From: Paralvinella palmiformis
Lineage: Eukaryota > Annelida > Polychaeta > Terebellida > Alvinellidae
Direction: 5' to 3'
DNA: 64,000 nucleotides
NCBI GenBank assembly: GCA_025642065.1
Contig: JAODUP010000112.1
Span: 372,001-436,000, forward strand
Position numbers and translations under genes: made by a program. This document shows positions 1 through 12,183 of this stretch, in pieces; position 1 is the first letter of the stretch; every line of letters starts with the position of its first letter. The notes beneath the pieces were generated by a model. It did not search any database. It was not told where the DNA came from and saw only the letters and a program-made list of their open reading frames with translations.

Positions 1-159
1 ACGAGTATATATGCTAAGATCACTTTGAAAGCAATTTACTAATTTGATGGTATTTCCAGCTACAAATTTAATTAGCTCATAACACTGTCTGATGGGGAGA
101 TCTAAATCTTCTTAAAATTATGCAAATTAATATTGTTTTAAATATGTCAAACTAGTAAC

Positions 160-237
160 TGAATCTTGCCTGCAAGCTCTGGATCTTCTGTATCTGGAGA
201 AACATCTTGATCTGGATCATCTTCTCCAAACAGCTGA
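160..237 (-). CDS. UBA2: UBA2 exon 7
   Basis: The acceptor is TATTCTAG. The first T completes the Asn codon, giving [19 protein letters not shown] and then PELAGKIQ. The donor GTTACT is weak and was chosen by frame only, so the 3' border is less certain than the acceptor. Confidence 0.85.
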
Positions 238-1658
238 CTAGAATAGAATAACAATGTTGAATCAGAAGTGACACGAAGATGTCATTCATGAATATAATGA
301 ACATTTTCTCCTATTTATTATTTAAGTGAAGATCATTAACCAATAATGTTTCTACTATATCAGATATGCCTATCTGACATCCATCACAATTATACAAGCT
401 TTAGATATACCATTAACCTCCGAAGAATCATTTCTAGTAAATCTGCGAGAACTGCATCCCATCAACACTTTTTGGTGGAAATGAAAAGTGGTGAAGCCAT
501 GATATTGTTTCTTAATTTTATATTATATGAAGGTTGGCACATATAACTATGTATAATGCACCAATGCTACATATTGTGGCACTGAACAACTACTTAAAAA
601 TAAGCACCCAGGATATGGAAGATGCATAAATTATGTCTTAGCAGAACATAACTGATATCTCCCAACTCATATTGGCCATCTAGCACTATGGATGTGGGGG
701 GGAGGGCAGAAAAATCATAGTACTTGGCTGATACTATAAGCTAGTAGTACAATGGTTGTTCATTGTTTTAATGATAAGTTAAAGGGATAGTCTACCTTCA
801 TTTCAAATTTTCAGGATTAATATAACTATACTCACAAATATCAAATATTCAAAGTATGAATTAATTAACTTTTAATGGCCTGTGGGTCCCACCATTTTGA
901 AGCTAGATAGAGACCTGACTGCTGGCGTCACTTGAACGTCTGTGAGACCCCATACAAAAGCATGTAAACAAGTGTGAGTAAAGAATTATTCCAGAACATA
1001 AGACAATTATCTTGTTAAGATTACGTCATGAATGACATACAAACAAATGGCTCAGATATTAATGCTCAAGAGAAACTATAATCTGCGTCAGTCTAGAGAG
1101 CGCTCATGTGATGTCAGAGCATTTGAGTTTTCGATTCTGGCTTCCAGTTCAGAGCTCTGTAAAACGATGTTTAACTAATAAATCATAATAAAAAAGGAGG
1201 TTGCCATCTGATAAATCACAACTCAAAATAGCACACCATATCAGTGTTGCTGCTACGACATAGCCAATGTGGGGGAGCTCCCCTGTAGGTTTTAAAAAGG
1301 TCGAGGATCATAATTTAGCATGGACACTTGGCAAGTAGCATTGATACAAACGCCATTTAGTGCATACAAAACTCAAAGATAACCCTCTGTGCCTGACTTA
1401 GCACTGCCTCGGGACCATTCACCAAAACATAATGGTGAGGGGGAGACCGTTAATGTGCACAACACTTACAATATTGCATGATGGGGTTTTATTCTGTACC
1501 CTGTGGTGCCCATGGATTTTATGTTTTGTGCCATCAGCAAAAATATAGTGGGAATTCTGCAAAAATATGTCCTAGAGTAACACCACATATGGATCAGTTG
1601 AGAATATCTCTAAGGAAAGAACTGTATTTATAAAATGCTTGTGTTATTTTATAATGGC

Positions 1659-1696
<38 letters not shown>

Positions 1697-1877
1697 AACA
1701 CAAACCTATGAAAAACAATTGTCAGTTCGGCCAATGTTTATTATACAGCATCTACTTTTTGCAGACATTATTTGGGGTATTATTTATTACATATTATTTG
1801 TACACCCTTGAATGGCTCCTGCTAGTAGCCTTATTAAATATACATTATTATTATTATCATAATATAATATTTACATG

Positions 1878-1926
<49 letters not shown>

Positions 1927-3741
1927 GATAACAGCTAGCTATTCCAATGGTTCTAATAAGCAAAACACACACTGTGCATAAAACATTCATAAAATGAGCA
2001 CACAAACACACACATATTTTACAATATAAACATGTAGCTGAGCTAAAAGAAATTATTATATCATCACTATATAAGACAGACAAGAGCCCATTCTGAAAGT
2101 TTATAATGACACCCTCTCATGTTCTGTAATAATATACAGTACCCCCAAGTCATTATATATTACATGCTATACTCAAAATACAACAATAATCAATATCACA
2201 TAATGTCCCATGTTGGCATGCCATTAACAAAATATGCCAAGTTGCATGGTAAGCAGAAATATGCCATCAAAAATTACATGTAAGGAGTCAGATATTTCAC
2301 AAGAAAATGTAAATTCGGCACTACAAAGACACCAATTAGTGCAATCCATAAAGGGATTATTACAAACAGGACATTGGGGATGTTCTAGTGAAGTATACCT
2401 ACTTAAATAGGTGTTTGGCCCACACTATACAGTGTATTGGTTCCGATGGTGTATTACGTATGGTGCATCCTGGGAATGTCTTTTGTGGTGGTTTAGGCTG
2501 ACATTCATAACATTCTGTGAGACCCTGTAAAGTTTCAGGTAGCAAAGTTATCGTGCACACTGCAATTCCATAGCTTTTCAAAATAAATATGATCAGAATG
2601 GAATATGGTGTAACACGGAATGATTTATTTTATAATCAGATATCAATATCAAAATCTCATTACGCCATTTGCAGATTCATGGTTATAATCAATTTGCTGC
2701 ACTGACCTTTTTAATTACTGTTACTTGACCTAAATAACCCGCTGACCCACTTTCTATGAGAGGTCGATCGGCTGCGAGACACATTCTGTTAACATGGTTA
2801 CGTGCAGCTAGAAAATGAAATAAAGCATGTATTATCTATACATAAGACAGAAAAGAAGACCTAGATCTTCATCCACACTTTGTTCTCCAAAGAATTTCCA
2901 GTCACAAAAAAACACATTTAAACACCCAAACATTCGCAGAGGTTAATCTTGGTTTTGATTTTTTTAAATTATTTCCAGACATTTAGTCTGCAAAAGGTAC
3001 CACAAGATGATCATAAAATACTTAACATTTATATGACTTTTTCCTTGTAGGAAGTTGCTGTCATGTAATTATCAATAACAAAGAACTAAAGGTAAACTGA
3101 TAAACAGGGCACAGAAATACGAATATCAATGAAGTTTAATGCAAATTTATTGCATATTTGGGGATAATGTAACAATAACCTAAATATATATTACTAATAC
3201 ACAAATAACCAGTGCTGCTGTATTTATTAGAATACAAATAATGTCTGACATCATGTATTATTATATAAAGTATGAACAGATTGATTTTGGGATAACCAGA
3301 TAACAAACGTTTTTTAAATAACTATAAGAATAATAATAATAAATAGTAATTAATAACTTTTGACTTGTGCGTTATAGATCATGATAATCAATGTTTTACA
3401 GCCACTTTTGTGCAAATGTTAGGCTAAATGGGCCGAGGGACCTACAAAGGTAATGAAGCGAAGATGAAAAACCCTTCAGATATGCCCACGCCGAGATTCG
3501 AACTCGGTGGTAGCGATCTGTGGTCCAACGCACAACCAACTAGACCACAGAGGCCCCCTGTGTGTGGCATAGTCTTGGCCTGTTGGTCTAGGTGTTTAAA
3601 AAGACAGGTTGAAATTCCTAGCCAAGACACCGCCATCATATTAATTTTACCATGGAAACAACTCAAGAGAATAACATAAAATATCATAAATACACGTGAA
3701 AAATTAAATAATTGTATTCAGCCACATTATTATTATTATTG

Positions 3742-3792
<51 letters not shown>

Positions 3793-6700
3793 TCAAATTT
3801 GTTTTAAAGTTTTGTAGCTGGTTGATATGAGTTTCCAAGTGGAAGCATTCTTTTATAAAGCATATTTTCATGCTACATATTCTGTAAACTTTCTCAAATA
3901 AACCAAGAAGCTACAATTAAATAAAGCTGTACAGGTCACGTAAGAAATAGTATAAAGTGGGTATATGGTTTGTCGTAATATAATAATTTAGTTATGTTGG
4001 ATGTATAAAAGTAATGTCAATAAAACACTGACCTCTGTTGTCTAAAGCATTCAGTACAAGGTTAAACCTCTTGAAAAAGTCCACTCCATACTTGGCACTG
4101 AAACATTTCAATTAATCAAATATTGAGATGGGCTAATTATGGACGACAGGTTTATAAAAAAAAGGTTCAGTGCACCGAGTCACTATATCTTTAAATGACA
4201 TGGAGAGTCTTATGATTTAATAGGTTAGATAGTACATCATTAGCTTTAAACTCGCTTAATACCAAATAGACATTAGCTAAATAATTAAAATGTAACCCAA
4301 AATTCCACAATAATGATCACGAAATATATCTGATATAATAGATATGGGGAAAACTCAAATGCTCTGACGTCACATGAGCCCTCTCTCTAGACTGATGCAG
4401 ATTATAGTTTCTCTTGAGCATTAATATCTCAGCCATTTTTAATCATCTTCCTCTTCTAAGGTTCCTTCTGGCTCAAAGTCAAAATGATATGGTTGTATGT
4501 CGTTCATGATGTAATCTTAACAAGATAATAGCGTTTTGTTTACATAGTTCTGTACGGGCTCTACAGACTTCTGGTCAAACTGCTGTGTTCAAGTGACATC
4601 AGCATTCAGGAGCTTCCAGTCTCTGTTTAGCTTCAAAATGTCGGCACCCATGTGCCATTAAAAGTTGATTAATCAGCACTTTAAACTGGATTATTTAATG
4701 TGTAGGTGATCATTTACATATTTTGACATTATTTATATTTGTGTAGCTGTACTGGTCCTGAAAATCTGAAATGAAGGTGGACTATCCCTTTAATAACCCA
4801 TTTGGTGATACATACACCTAGCTATTATTGTACTGAGTCTATCAATTAAATCACTTATCCAGTTAGTTATAATTAAATGGAACAAAATTTGGTTTAGACT
4901 CCAACAAAGAAATACGTTCAGGTTACAAAAAAGGGGTATGTGACGTATTAATTAATGATCCTCTATCTGATATATACAGCACACTGCCACATTATGGCTA
5001 GACTGAACAAGAGTTATAAGATGAATAACTGTATAATAAGAAAAAATCATGTGAACTCCAGCCAAGCCTCTGTCCTGTATTATGGTTGGAAGCTGTGGTA
5101 GTATATGCCAAAGGTTACCTTAATAAAGGCAAACACTGTGTAATCAAATAAAATTCTATGGTTGTACATATCTACACCTTGTAGATATGTACAGAAAATA
5201 AAATGTCTTTGGACAGATGTTCAACCACGCTATTACAATTCAAAATGTTTATATCAATATTCAGCTATAACCAGAAAGCACATGGACTAATATAGTGCTA
5301 CCTTCATCCCCCAAAGTCAAGATCTTTGTATCAATTCTATGGTTTAAAAACTCACCAATTAGGTCAAAATAATATTTTTTCTAACAGATAGGATGATAAT
5401 TTTGTGCATATGGTAGGCTAAATGGGCCGAGCGATCTTCCAACAACCTTCAGATATGCCCATGCCGAGATTCGAACAGCGGTGGTAGTAATCTGTGGTCC
5501 GACATGCTACCTCTAGACCATGGAGGTGTCCCCGAACAGAGAGGAGTACTTACTAATACTATTAACTAATTTAGTACTGAGCAGATAATTTATGAAGATA
5601 TGACCTAGATAATGTTGACTTACCCCATTATACTGTCATGATAAGCCTGTATTTTGGCATCTGGATTATACTGTAATACACTCTGCTTGGCAACCTAAAA
5701 TCAAAATTTAAAAACAATCATATGCATGGAACCACACCGACATGTATAATCAGATATTTTCACAATTCTGATATAGTGAAAGAAAGAGCAGATATAAAAC
5801 TAATATTACGTGAGAACTAATGCTCAAATTTGTAATCCAACAACCTGGAGATTTACAGCACAGTACTCTGCCCACTGTACAACTGGAGCACATACTAATT
5901 AGTGGAAGACCACAGCCAGATAACAATGAAAATGACAAAGCCAAATAATTCAATGAAGTCTGTTCAGAAATATTCTGGTGTATATTAACAGACTCTAGTA
6001 CATGAGCATATATGGTATCACCTGGGCCTTTGACTTTCCAACATGCTCTTTTCTGAACAGGAACTGTCTGTTTAAGTTGCTCACATCAATTGTATCAAGG
6101 TCAATCTGAAAATAAACAAGACAATGTTAAATGTATTACAACGTGTTCTTAATAACAGAATATGAAGCAAACACATAATGATGCTGATATAAATTCTATG
6201 TGTTCACATGATTAATATTAATAAGATATGTCAGTGTAGGATGTTAAATAAGCAGTACCACGCCAGAAAATGTGATGTAAATAACATGATTTGTTACTAA
6301 TACTAGACTGTATTTTTGCACTACAAACATCTTATTTTTTGCTGTATCTGCTGCTTTCTACCATGGTAGAAACAAGTATAACAGTTTCACCATATATTTT
6401 TCACCACACCATTTTACATGTTTATGAAGAAAATTAATTTTTTAGTAGGTAGTATTAGTTCTCGATAGTTGGTTCATGCACCAAGATGATCGAAAGGGAA
6501 AGGCAATTCTGCAACGAAAAAAGCAGTTTCCGGAAGATTATGCTATTGAGTTACCATGGATCATGAGAAGCATCTTTGAAAGAACTGTCCATTGCAAATA
6601 ATGTATGACAAACTTCAGTATCGCCCACAGAGGGAAGAGTGATAGACACTATCACGAAACATCAGGTGACGAGAAAACACAAACAGAGAGTGGAGGGTGT

Positions 6701-7643
6701 GAAATCTTCGAGGATCTAGGCAAGGCTGACTGTTCTCCGCAATCATGCTGCAACCTCAGAAGATGACCAGGTAAATTCAGCCTTTGTACCAAGAATGACA
6801 CCAAGTTTCAATGTTGAACAGGAGTGTCAAGAATTCCTGGCAATGCAGGATTTGATTGCCAGTACCAAGTGCCCCACATGCATCTACAATGCAGTGGCTG
6901 TGCACTGAGAACATTGCAGAACTGCATACTTGTTGTGTTTTTTGTGTGTGCAAGAATCTTGTCTGGTTTTTTTTCGGTAGGAAGAATAATATTCTGTATT
7001 TTATAATTAAAATTTTTACAAAATATTGGAAGGTCTGAAACTGGACATTTGTTATCTTCTGCACTTTTTAAATAAAATGTTGGAAGGTCTGCATTATGAC
7101 AGGATTATATTTAACATATTTCAATTGACCTAATAGTACATTTATTAAGTTCTGGTACTAGCTTCCATAGTATGTTACCCACTGTAATGATTGCACAATT
7201 AGGCACCCAACTATTACCCAAGACATGCCAGATATGGGATCCATTCAACTCCGGAATTTGAATTGGTCAATTCCAATTCCAAAATTGATTATTCAAAATG
7301 AAAATGGAACTTGAATTGAGAAATTTTGAATTGAGAAAGTTTGATTTTGAATTGAACTTTCCTACAAAACAATTAAATCCACAAATTAATTTACCATTTT
7401 TACAACGTTAACACCTACATGTGGTGTTACCAATATACTAGAACCAAAATAATCCAGAACTTTGTTCCTCATATGTTGATTGATGTTGATTTATTTGTTG
7501 GGGAGAATCCTGAGGTTGTCGCATTTTCAGAACAGCCTCTATCTTGGACTGATTGCGAAAATCCTCACTTAGAGGGGCGCAGTACAGCAAGATGGAGCCG
7601 AAATACCCCATTTATTTTTAATAATTCAGTGGAGACGGAGGTT

Positions 7644-7695
<52 letters not shown>

Positions 7696-10498
7696 TAAGC
7701 ACACTGACCGTGGCACCCTAGGTGAATGGTTAACCAATTAAATGGTCTGGATATCATGGACTCCTTCCACAACACTGTCACATCACCACATAGCATACCT
7801 GTATTCTATATAAAGATATTGCTACTTAGGAATTAATTAATGTATCATCTCACCAGGAATGCCAATCTGGAGCAAAAACTAGCCCCTCCTCCTAAAACTG
7901 TGACTACTATAGCCTGTCCACAGACCTAATTGTTTTAATAACCACTTCAGACCTTTTGTAAACTTACCATATGTAAGTGGTGTAGTACCCAGCAGGGTTG
8001 TGAAAGTAAACACAGGATCTGATCCCTGCTGGGTGGAACTAAACAAAAACATATAAATCTTTGATGATTACAGAATACACCTTTACATGGGGATACACCC
8101 AAGACTATGATCCGCCACTTGATATCTTCAAATATCTCTTTAGCTAAAAGCGCCTTGTGGTTAGGCTTTTGGAATTTTGTACCAGGTTAACAACCATTGT
8201 GGTTGCTGGGCGTATTTCAGTTGTGCATGTAAACAACATTGGCGCAGGAAGTTGTAGTCGTTTCAGTCAATACAATAAAACATTTGAATGCGTGTCATAC
8301 AGTCGGGCCGTAGTCGATCTTCAGAAGAAGATCTTTAGCTTCTGGGCAGAATACGAGAACAGCGACTGCTCTGCCCACCAGCTCCTCCAAGCATATGCCC
8401 ACCTATACAGACCACGAGTGTAGGCCTACGTGGGTCGACTGTTACTCAGTACTGTTATTCAAAATAAACTGTGTGATATTTACATTATTCCAATAGACTA
8501 CATTGTATTCCCTATGAATATATATATATATAAAATTATACATATATAATTATTTGTATAATAATATAAAAATATATATATAGTAATCAACATGGGCTGA
8601 GGTCAGCAACATACAAACACACATCTACAAATAACACCTGCAGCCAAAAAAATGAAAATCATGCTAAGATGGATTTACCAAGTTGAAACACCTTTGTTTG
8701 GTATCAAATAGAAGACCGGAAAATTATTTGATGTCATCCCGGCCAAATGGGTTGTTTTGGCAATCAATAAATAATAAAGTATGTATGTTATAACTGTTTC
8801 ATTATATGTTCCTGAATATATCTACCCTCTAGTTTACAGAAATGCATTATTACTGGTTTGAGAAGTCGCTTTAGTAAGTTATAGCAATTTTAAAATGCAG
8901 TTTTTAACAACTGACTTTCGGCTAAAAATTGGTCAAATGTGGTCCGGAAACATTTTTCAAGTGTCCAAATTACTAAAATAAGGACTTCACTGCATTGCCA
9001 TTTTGTTTTCCACAGGCTAGTATGTGGTCTTAATCAGTTTATTTTTTTCTAAGGGGCCTAGACACTGGTCAAAAAAGTTATTTGAGGTCAAAAATGCTTC
9101 TGAGTCAGATTTTGTCAATGGAAATTTTTCTGCAAAATCATGAGAATATTTACCATTTTCCGTAGGTCATCAAGATTTATTTTCTTGTTATAATTTGTTG
9201 AAATTTGCAGGATAGGAGTAAACTGACCCCCTAAACCCATTAGAATCACTTATTTTATAGTATCTTCTATGAGAGTTTGGCTAGACTTATTTGTATATTA
9301 CACAAACTTACTAAATTTGACAAACATTAATTTATTGCAGTAATAAAAAATAAATTTTGTCATCACAACTTTATGGAAATTGCAGCTTAGGTGAGTATTG
9401 TCCCCCTAAATACAGTAAAACACTCAATTTGAACTGTTTAGAAAAAAAAATTCTCATGCCAAAAGTGAAATGCAAACGAAAATTAATTAAATTAATTGTT
9501 ATCCTTACAGAATCAGTGATTTTGTTTTTACTTACCCAATTTCTTCACCAACAACGCAGGAAAAATCCGAATTGATGACAGTCCTGAAGTTTCTACCATT
9601 TTTATTCAGCAATATGTAACCACATTTTCAATGGTCCGGTACTATCTTGGAATAAATGGCGCCATTTTCAAACAAATTTTATTTGAAAGAAATTTAACAG
9701 AGCTTTATTTTGATGGGTACTTTCCATATGTTTTATTATTGGGTTTGAGTCGAATAAACTAACTTTTCAATTTTCATGTTTTTTTATTAAAAATAACCCG
9801 ATAACATCAGGTATGCTGGGAAACATTGTTGAACAGTCTAAAATATGGTTAGACTATTTATATCCTCAAAGTGATTCCAAGACAGTGTTCGGGTTTTAAT
9901 GTTAATCACTTGGAATATCTGAGCCGAGATTGACGTGGGCAGAGGCCGATATAACCCTACTGTAGACTGTAAAAGAATTCTGTGATTTATTGGAATTTTT
10001 GCGCCAAGACCTTTTCAATGGTACAAAGTTTGTTTTCATCAATTAACTATGGATTTTTTTTACACATGACATGGTCACATGATTTTGATACCTACAACTT
10101 GTAGAAGCTGCCACCTCTGTAAGTATATTGTCTGTTTAAAGACAAGTCAAGTGGCTATAAAATTCGCAGTGCAACAAATATATACAAGACAAATGGTTAG
10201 TGGCACGAATAATTCATTATATATAACATAATTAACGTCAAACCGGGTCAGAAGACATATACACAGCTAGTTGTGACCACCTGTTACTACAATTAGATAT
10301 ATCAACATATTATCGCCTGGAAATAAATGAAACTGTAAAAATAAATAAACTTACAAGGTCAATATCTTCAAATCCAGTTAATACCAGGTTTTTCAACAAT
10401 TCACATCCAATGCCCCCTGCACCAACTACTAATAATTTACAAGAATTTATACATTTCCGAAGATCTTCATTCAACACACCACCAATGTTTGCCGCCAT
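160..10498 (-). CDS. UBA2: UBA2/SAE2, SUMO-activating enzyme subunit 2 (5' seven exons, partial)
   Basis: This is the catalytic subunit of the heterodimeric SUMO E1 (with SAE1), which adenylates SUMO and carries it as a thioester before passing it to UBC9, mainly in the nucleus. Seven exons join in frame with GT/AG borders: 10355-10498, 6022-6105, 5624-5694, 4033-4097, 2707-2807, 2403-2524 and 160-237. They encode about 221 residues of a protein that is usually about 640 residues long. Visible motifs are the nucleotide-binding GAGGIG (about residues 26-31), [16 protein letters not shown] (about 50-65, with the conserved Asp and Arg), NALDNRAARNHVN (Mg/ATP region), the first zinc pair CYEC (about 160-163) and the catalytic cysteine in [11 protein letters not shown] (about C175). 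The last exon begins the acidic QLFGEDD segment. The start is the first ATG, followed by Ala-Ala-Asn. The remaining exons lie beyond the left edge. No frame break is seen. Confidence 0.96.
779..1145 (+). repeat. Dispersed repeat family E, copy 1 (UBA2 intron 6)
   Basis: It begins with AAAGGGATAGTCTACC and ends near GAGCATTTGAGTTTTC. An inverted, diverged copy lies at about 4340-4797. Shared blocks include the CTTCATTTCA/TTTTCAGGA edge, CTTGTTAAGATTACGTCATG and ATTAATGCTCAAGAGAAACT. Confidence 0.75.
1667..1694. repeat. (TA)n microsatellite
   Basis: Pure TA dinucleotide run. Confidence 0.95.
1786..1923 (+). repeat. LINE 3' tail fragment plus (TA)n
   Basis: It contains TGAATGGCTCCTGCTAGTAG followed by TTATTAAATATACATTATTA, the same tail seen at 13,490 and 25,640 in this window. 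It runs into a long (TA)n tract from about 1878. Confidence 0.65.
2403..2524 (-). CDS. UBA2: UBA2 exon 6, zinc CxxC and catalytic cysteine
   Basis: The acceptor is TTTACAG and the donor is GTAGGT. It encodes [15 protein letters not shown] and [16 protein letters not shown] to AKHLF plus AA of a split Asn codon. It contains the zinc-binding CYEC and the thioester-forming Cys of PGCTIRNTP. Confidence 0.95.
2707..2807 (-). CDS. UBA2: UBA2 exon 5
   Basis: The acceptor is TTTTCTAG and the donor is GTCAGT. It encodes [17 protein letters not shown] to [11 protein letters not shown], the conserved adenylation-domain helix and strand. Confidence 0.94.
3381..3558 (-). repeat. tRNA-derived SINE family A (near full length)
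   Basis: On the minus strand a tRNA-like head reads CTCTGTGGTCTAGTTGG (box A) then GAGTTCGAATCTCGG (box B). The body follows with ATATCTGAAGGG, GACTTCGCTTCATTACC-like and CATTTAGCCTAACAT blocks, then TGTAAAACATTGA. At least ten relatives occur in this window. Confidence 0.88.
3739..3789. repeat. (CA)n(TA)n microsatellite
   Basis: A CA run passes directly into a TA run. Confidence 0.95.
4033..4097 (-). CDS. UBA2: UBA2 exon 4
   Basis: The acceptor is GTTTCAG and the donor is GTCAGT. It encodes [21 protein letters not shown]. The final G is the first base of the next Ala codon. Confidence 0.94.
4340..4797 (-). repeat. Dispersed repeat family E, copy 2, inverted (UBA2 intron 3)
   Basis: Reverse-complement partner of the repeat at 779-1145, with several small insertions. 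Both lie in the same UBA2 pre-mRNA, so they could pair as a long imperfect RNA hairpin (inference). Confidence 0.75.
5401..5532 (-). repeat. SINE family A, partial
   Basis: Head and middle of the tRNA-SINE, with GAGATTCGAAC (box B complement) and GGCTAAATGGGCCGAGCGA. The GACTTCGCTTCATTACC block is deleted relative to the other copies. Confidence 0.8.
5624..5694 (-). CDS. UBA2: UBA2 exon 3
   Basis: The acceptor is TTTTAG and the donor is GTAAGT. It encodes [14 protein letters not shown] to HDSIM plus two bases of a Gly codon completed by exon 4. Confidence 0.94.
6022..6105 (-). CDS. UBA2: UBA2 exon 2
   Basis: The acceptor is TTTTCAG and the donor is GTGATA. The exon has 28 codons, [14 protein letters not shown] to VGKSKAQ, and phase 0 at both ends. 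It holds the adenylate-binding Asp and Arg of the E1 fold. Confidence 0.95.
6490..6850 (+). pseudogene. BED/C2H2 zinc-finger transposon remnant (UBA2 intron 1)
   Basis: One frame reads [12 protein letters not shown], then FERTVHCK, a TAA stop, and [14 protein letters not shown] followed by RHYHE. The order Cys-x2-Cys, the block [10 protein letters not shown] and two His is typical of the BED-like finger at the N terminus of hAT-type transposon-derived proteins. The in-frame stop inside the finger and the lack of any long ORF show decay. The family is inferred from motif recall. Confidence 0.5.
7228..7400 (+). repeat. GGAATTGA-rich repeat family F, truncated copy
   Basis: It begins ATGGGATCCATTCAA and continues with diverged GGAATTGA units, as do the fuller copies near 15,372 and 23,045. 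The palindromic centre of those copies is missing. Confidence 0.5.
7492..7640 (-). repeat. SINE family B, 3' part
   Basis: GGGGAGAATCCTGAGGTTGTC, ACAGCCTCTA and AAGATGGAGCCGAAAT match the tail of the full SINE B at 12,681 in inverse orientation. Confidence 0.7.
7648..7692. repeat. (TA)n microsatellite
   Basis: Pure TA run inside UBA2 intron 1, directly after the SINE B fragment. Confidence 0.95.
8450..10300. other. UBA2 intron 1 (5' half), nothing recognised
   Basis: AT-rich intronic sequence with a short (TA) cluster at 8517-8582. No coding exon, RNA gene or known repeat was recognised. Confidence 0.6.
10355..10498 (-). CDS. UBA2: UBA2 exon 1
   Basis: It encodes residues 1-48, from the ATG through [23 protein letters not shown]. 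The donor is GTAAGT immediately after the CTT codon (phase 0). The ATG sits in AAGATGGCGGC. Confidence 0.95.
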
Positions 10499-10502
10499 CT
10501 TG
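10488..10502 (-). promoter_or_regulatory. YY1-like motif over the UBA2 start codon
   Basis: The minus strand reads AAGATGGCGGCAAAC across the start codon. AANATGGCGGC is the established YY1 binding core, which often overlaps the initiator region or start codon of housekeeping genes. YY1 use here is inference. Confidence 0.45.
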
Positions 10503-10611
10503 ACAAAGCAATTGTTGTTCTACATACCACAATAAAATAATAACTGGCATTTGCTGAAAAGAAAAGCAATTTTTTAAAGTAGATCATGTATTATGATTGT
10601 ATTGCAGTGAG

Positions 10612-10862
10612 CTGCGGTGGTCTAGCAGTAAAGATTGTTCCGTTTTGTGCTAAAGGGTGGATTTGCTCTAACTGCCAAGATCCATCAAAAGGTGGAAGCT
10701 TCCGGGGATTAATTTCTCTACTCACAACATCGTGAGTAGCTGACCACCGTTAAATGGCCTTACCGTATCCACCGAGGACGTAATACAATCTGGCAGTGAC
10801 CGTGCTCGGGGTATTTAGGCTCCATCTTCCGTTACTGCCCCCCCCCTGGTTGGGAAGGAGTT
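10612..10862 (+). repeat. SINE family B, divergent copy
   Basis: The tRNA-like head GAGCTGCGGTGGTCTAGCAG is followed by GGGATTAATTTCTCTACTCA, GACCACCGTTAAATGGCCTT and CTCCATCTTCC. The order of blocks is that of the full copy at 12,681. A CCCCCCC run replaces the tail. Confidence 0.75.
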
Positions 10863-10874
10863 ATGTTGTTGTTA

Positions 10875-11192
10875 TTTTGTTGTTCGGGGAGAATCCCTAA
10901 GCTGTCGCTTAATCAGCACAGCCTCTACGTTGGAGTGGTTGAGAAAACTCCCCACCCCCCCCGCAGTACGGAAAGATGGAGCCGAAATATCTCAGGGGGT
11001 TTTAACGTCCCCCTTTATTTTAAATAACTCAGTGGAGACGGCACCGCCATTTTACGTGGCCGGCCACCCACGATGTTGTGAGCCGAGAAATTAATCTCTG
11101 GAAAAGTTTCGACCTCTTGCGGGGTTCGAACCTGTGACCGTTGGCACCAAGTGCCGGGTGCTTAACCGTTAGCTAGCCACCGGAGCTCCCTG
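10875..11192 (-). repeat. SINE family B, near full length, inverted
   Basis: Reading on the minus strand: CTCCGGTGGCTAGCTAACGG (head), GGTTCGAACCCCGCAAGAGG (box B), GAGATTAATTTCTCGGCTCA and the tail up to GGATTCTCCCCGAACAACAA. It sits tail-to-tail with the divergent copy at 10,612. Confidence 0.85.
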
Positions 11193-11194
11193 CA

Positions 11195-12097
11195 GGAGTT
11201 ATATGAACAGCCACCCAATAAAAGAGACCACACTGGGGGTAGAGTGACTTATTTGCAGTTTTTGGTTCAGTTAAGGAAAGATCGGTAGGAAGAGATGATT
11301 TTCATTGGACGATGTCTATAAGAGGGTGTCCTTAAGATGTTGCTAATGGGGTCTATAAAACTATATATGCATACTATATTATGGTATACATTTAAGGCCT
11401 TTATATCAGCTGGTGTATGTATGTATTTGGACAGTAACAATCGGGTGCCATATACATGTATTCGTTTCTGTCCGTTTTCCCCGAACAAGTTCCACGGACA
11501 GAGTTGTCTACTGACGTCATATCGATCTACATATGCGTGCATTCTGATATAGATTTCTTCTGTTACGTGTGTAAAGTCACCACTGTCTATGCGACAAGCA
11601 TATATTAATTCTCCTGTGTATTTAATTAGACATATAATAGCTATAATTAACTCGATCACAGTGATCTATGGAAACTCAAACTTATTAACATCCATATCTT
11701 ATCGTTAAGTTTGAGGCGCTTTAGATATATATACCAGTGCGATTTCTTGATATCGTTTCGAATACTTATCCCATAATTAGCATTACATATCTCACGAACT
11801 ATATATGCCATACTATTGACATACAACCTTTCTGAGTACCAACTATCGGTGAACTGTTGTTTTTCGAGCTTATTTCTAGCTGTAACTCATTTCAGTTCCG
11901 TCACGTATGGCGATCGCAGGTTGTTGTAATTAAAATTGGACTGTAAATTGCAATAGCGCATTAAAAGTTTAAACAGACAATTTTTCAAGTAATAAAAATA
12001 TCGGTGGTGTAGTTTAGCCATATTAGAATTAACAGAGAAAACGAGGAAGTTTATATCATTTAAATGTTAGTTAACCGTCATATAGAATTAAAATAAG

Positions 12098-12183
<86 letters not shown>

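Noticed and set aside
3428..3687. Frames of about 80 codons on both strands at 3.4-3.7 kb
   Set aside because: They translate a SINE family A copy; similar frames recur at other SINE A copies (22,850, 43,266).
8157..8423. 88-codon plus-strand frame in UBA2 intron 1
   Set aside because: Antisense to UBA2, with no recognised domain and repeat-like surroundings. Not enough support for a gene.
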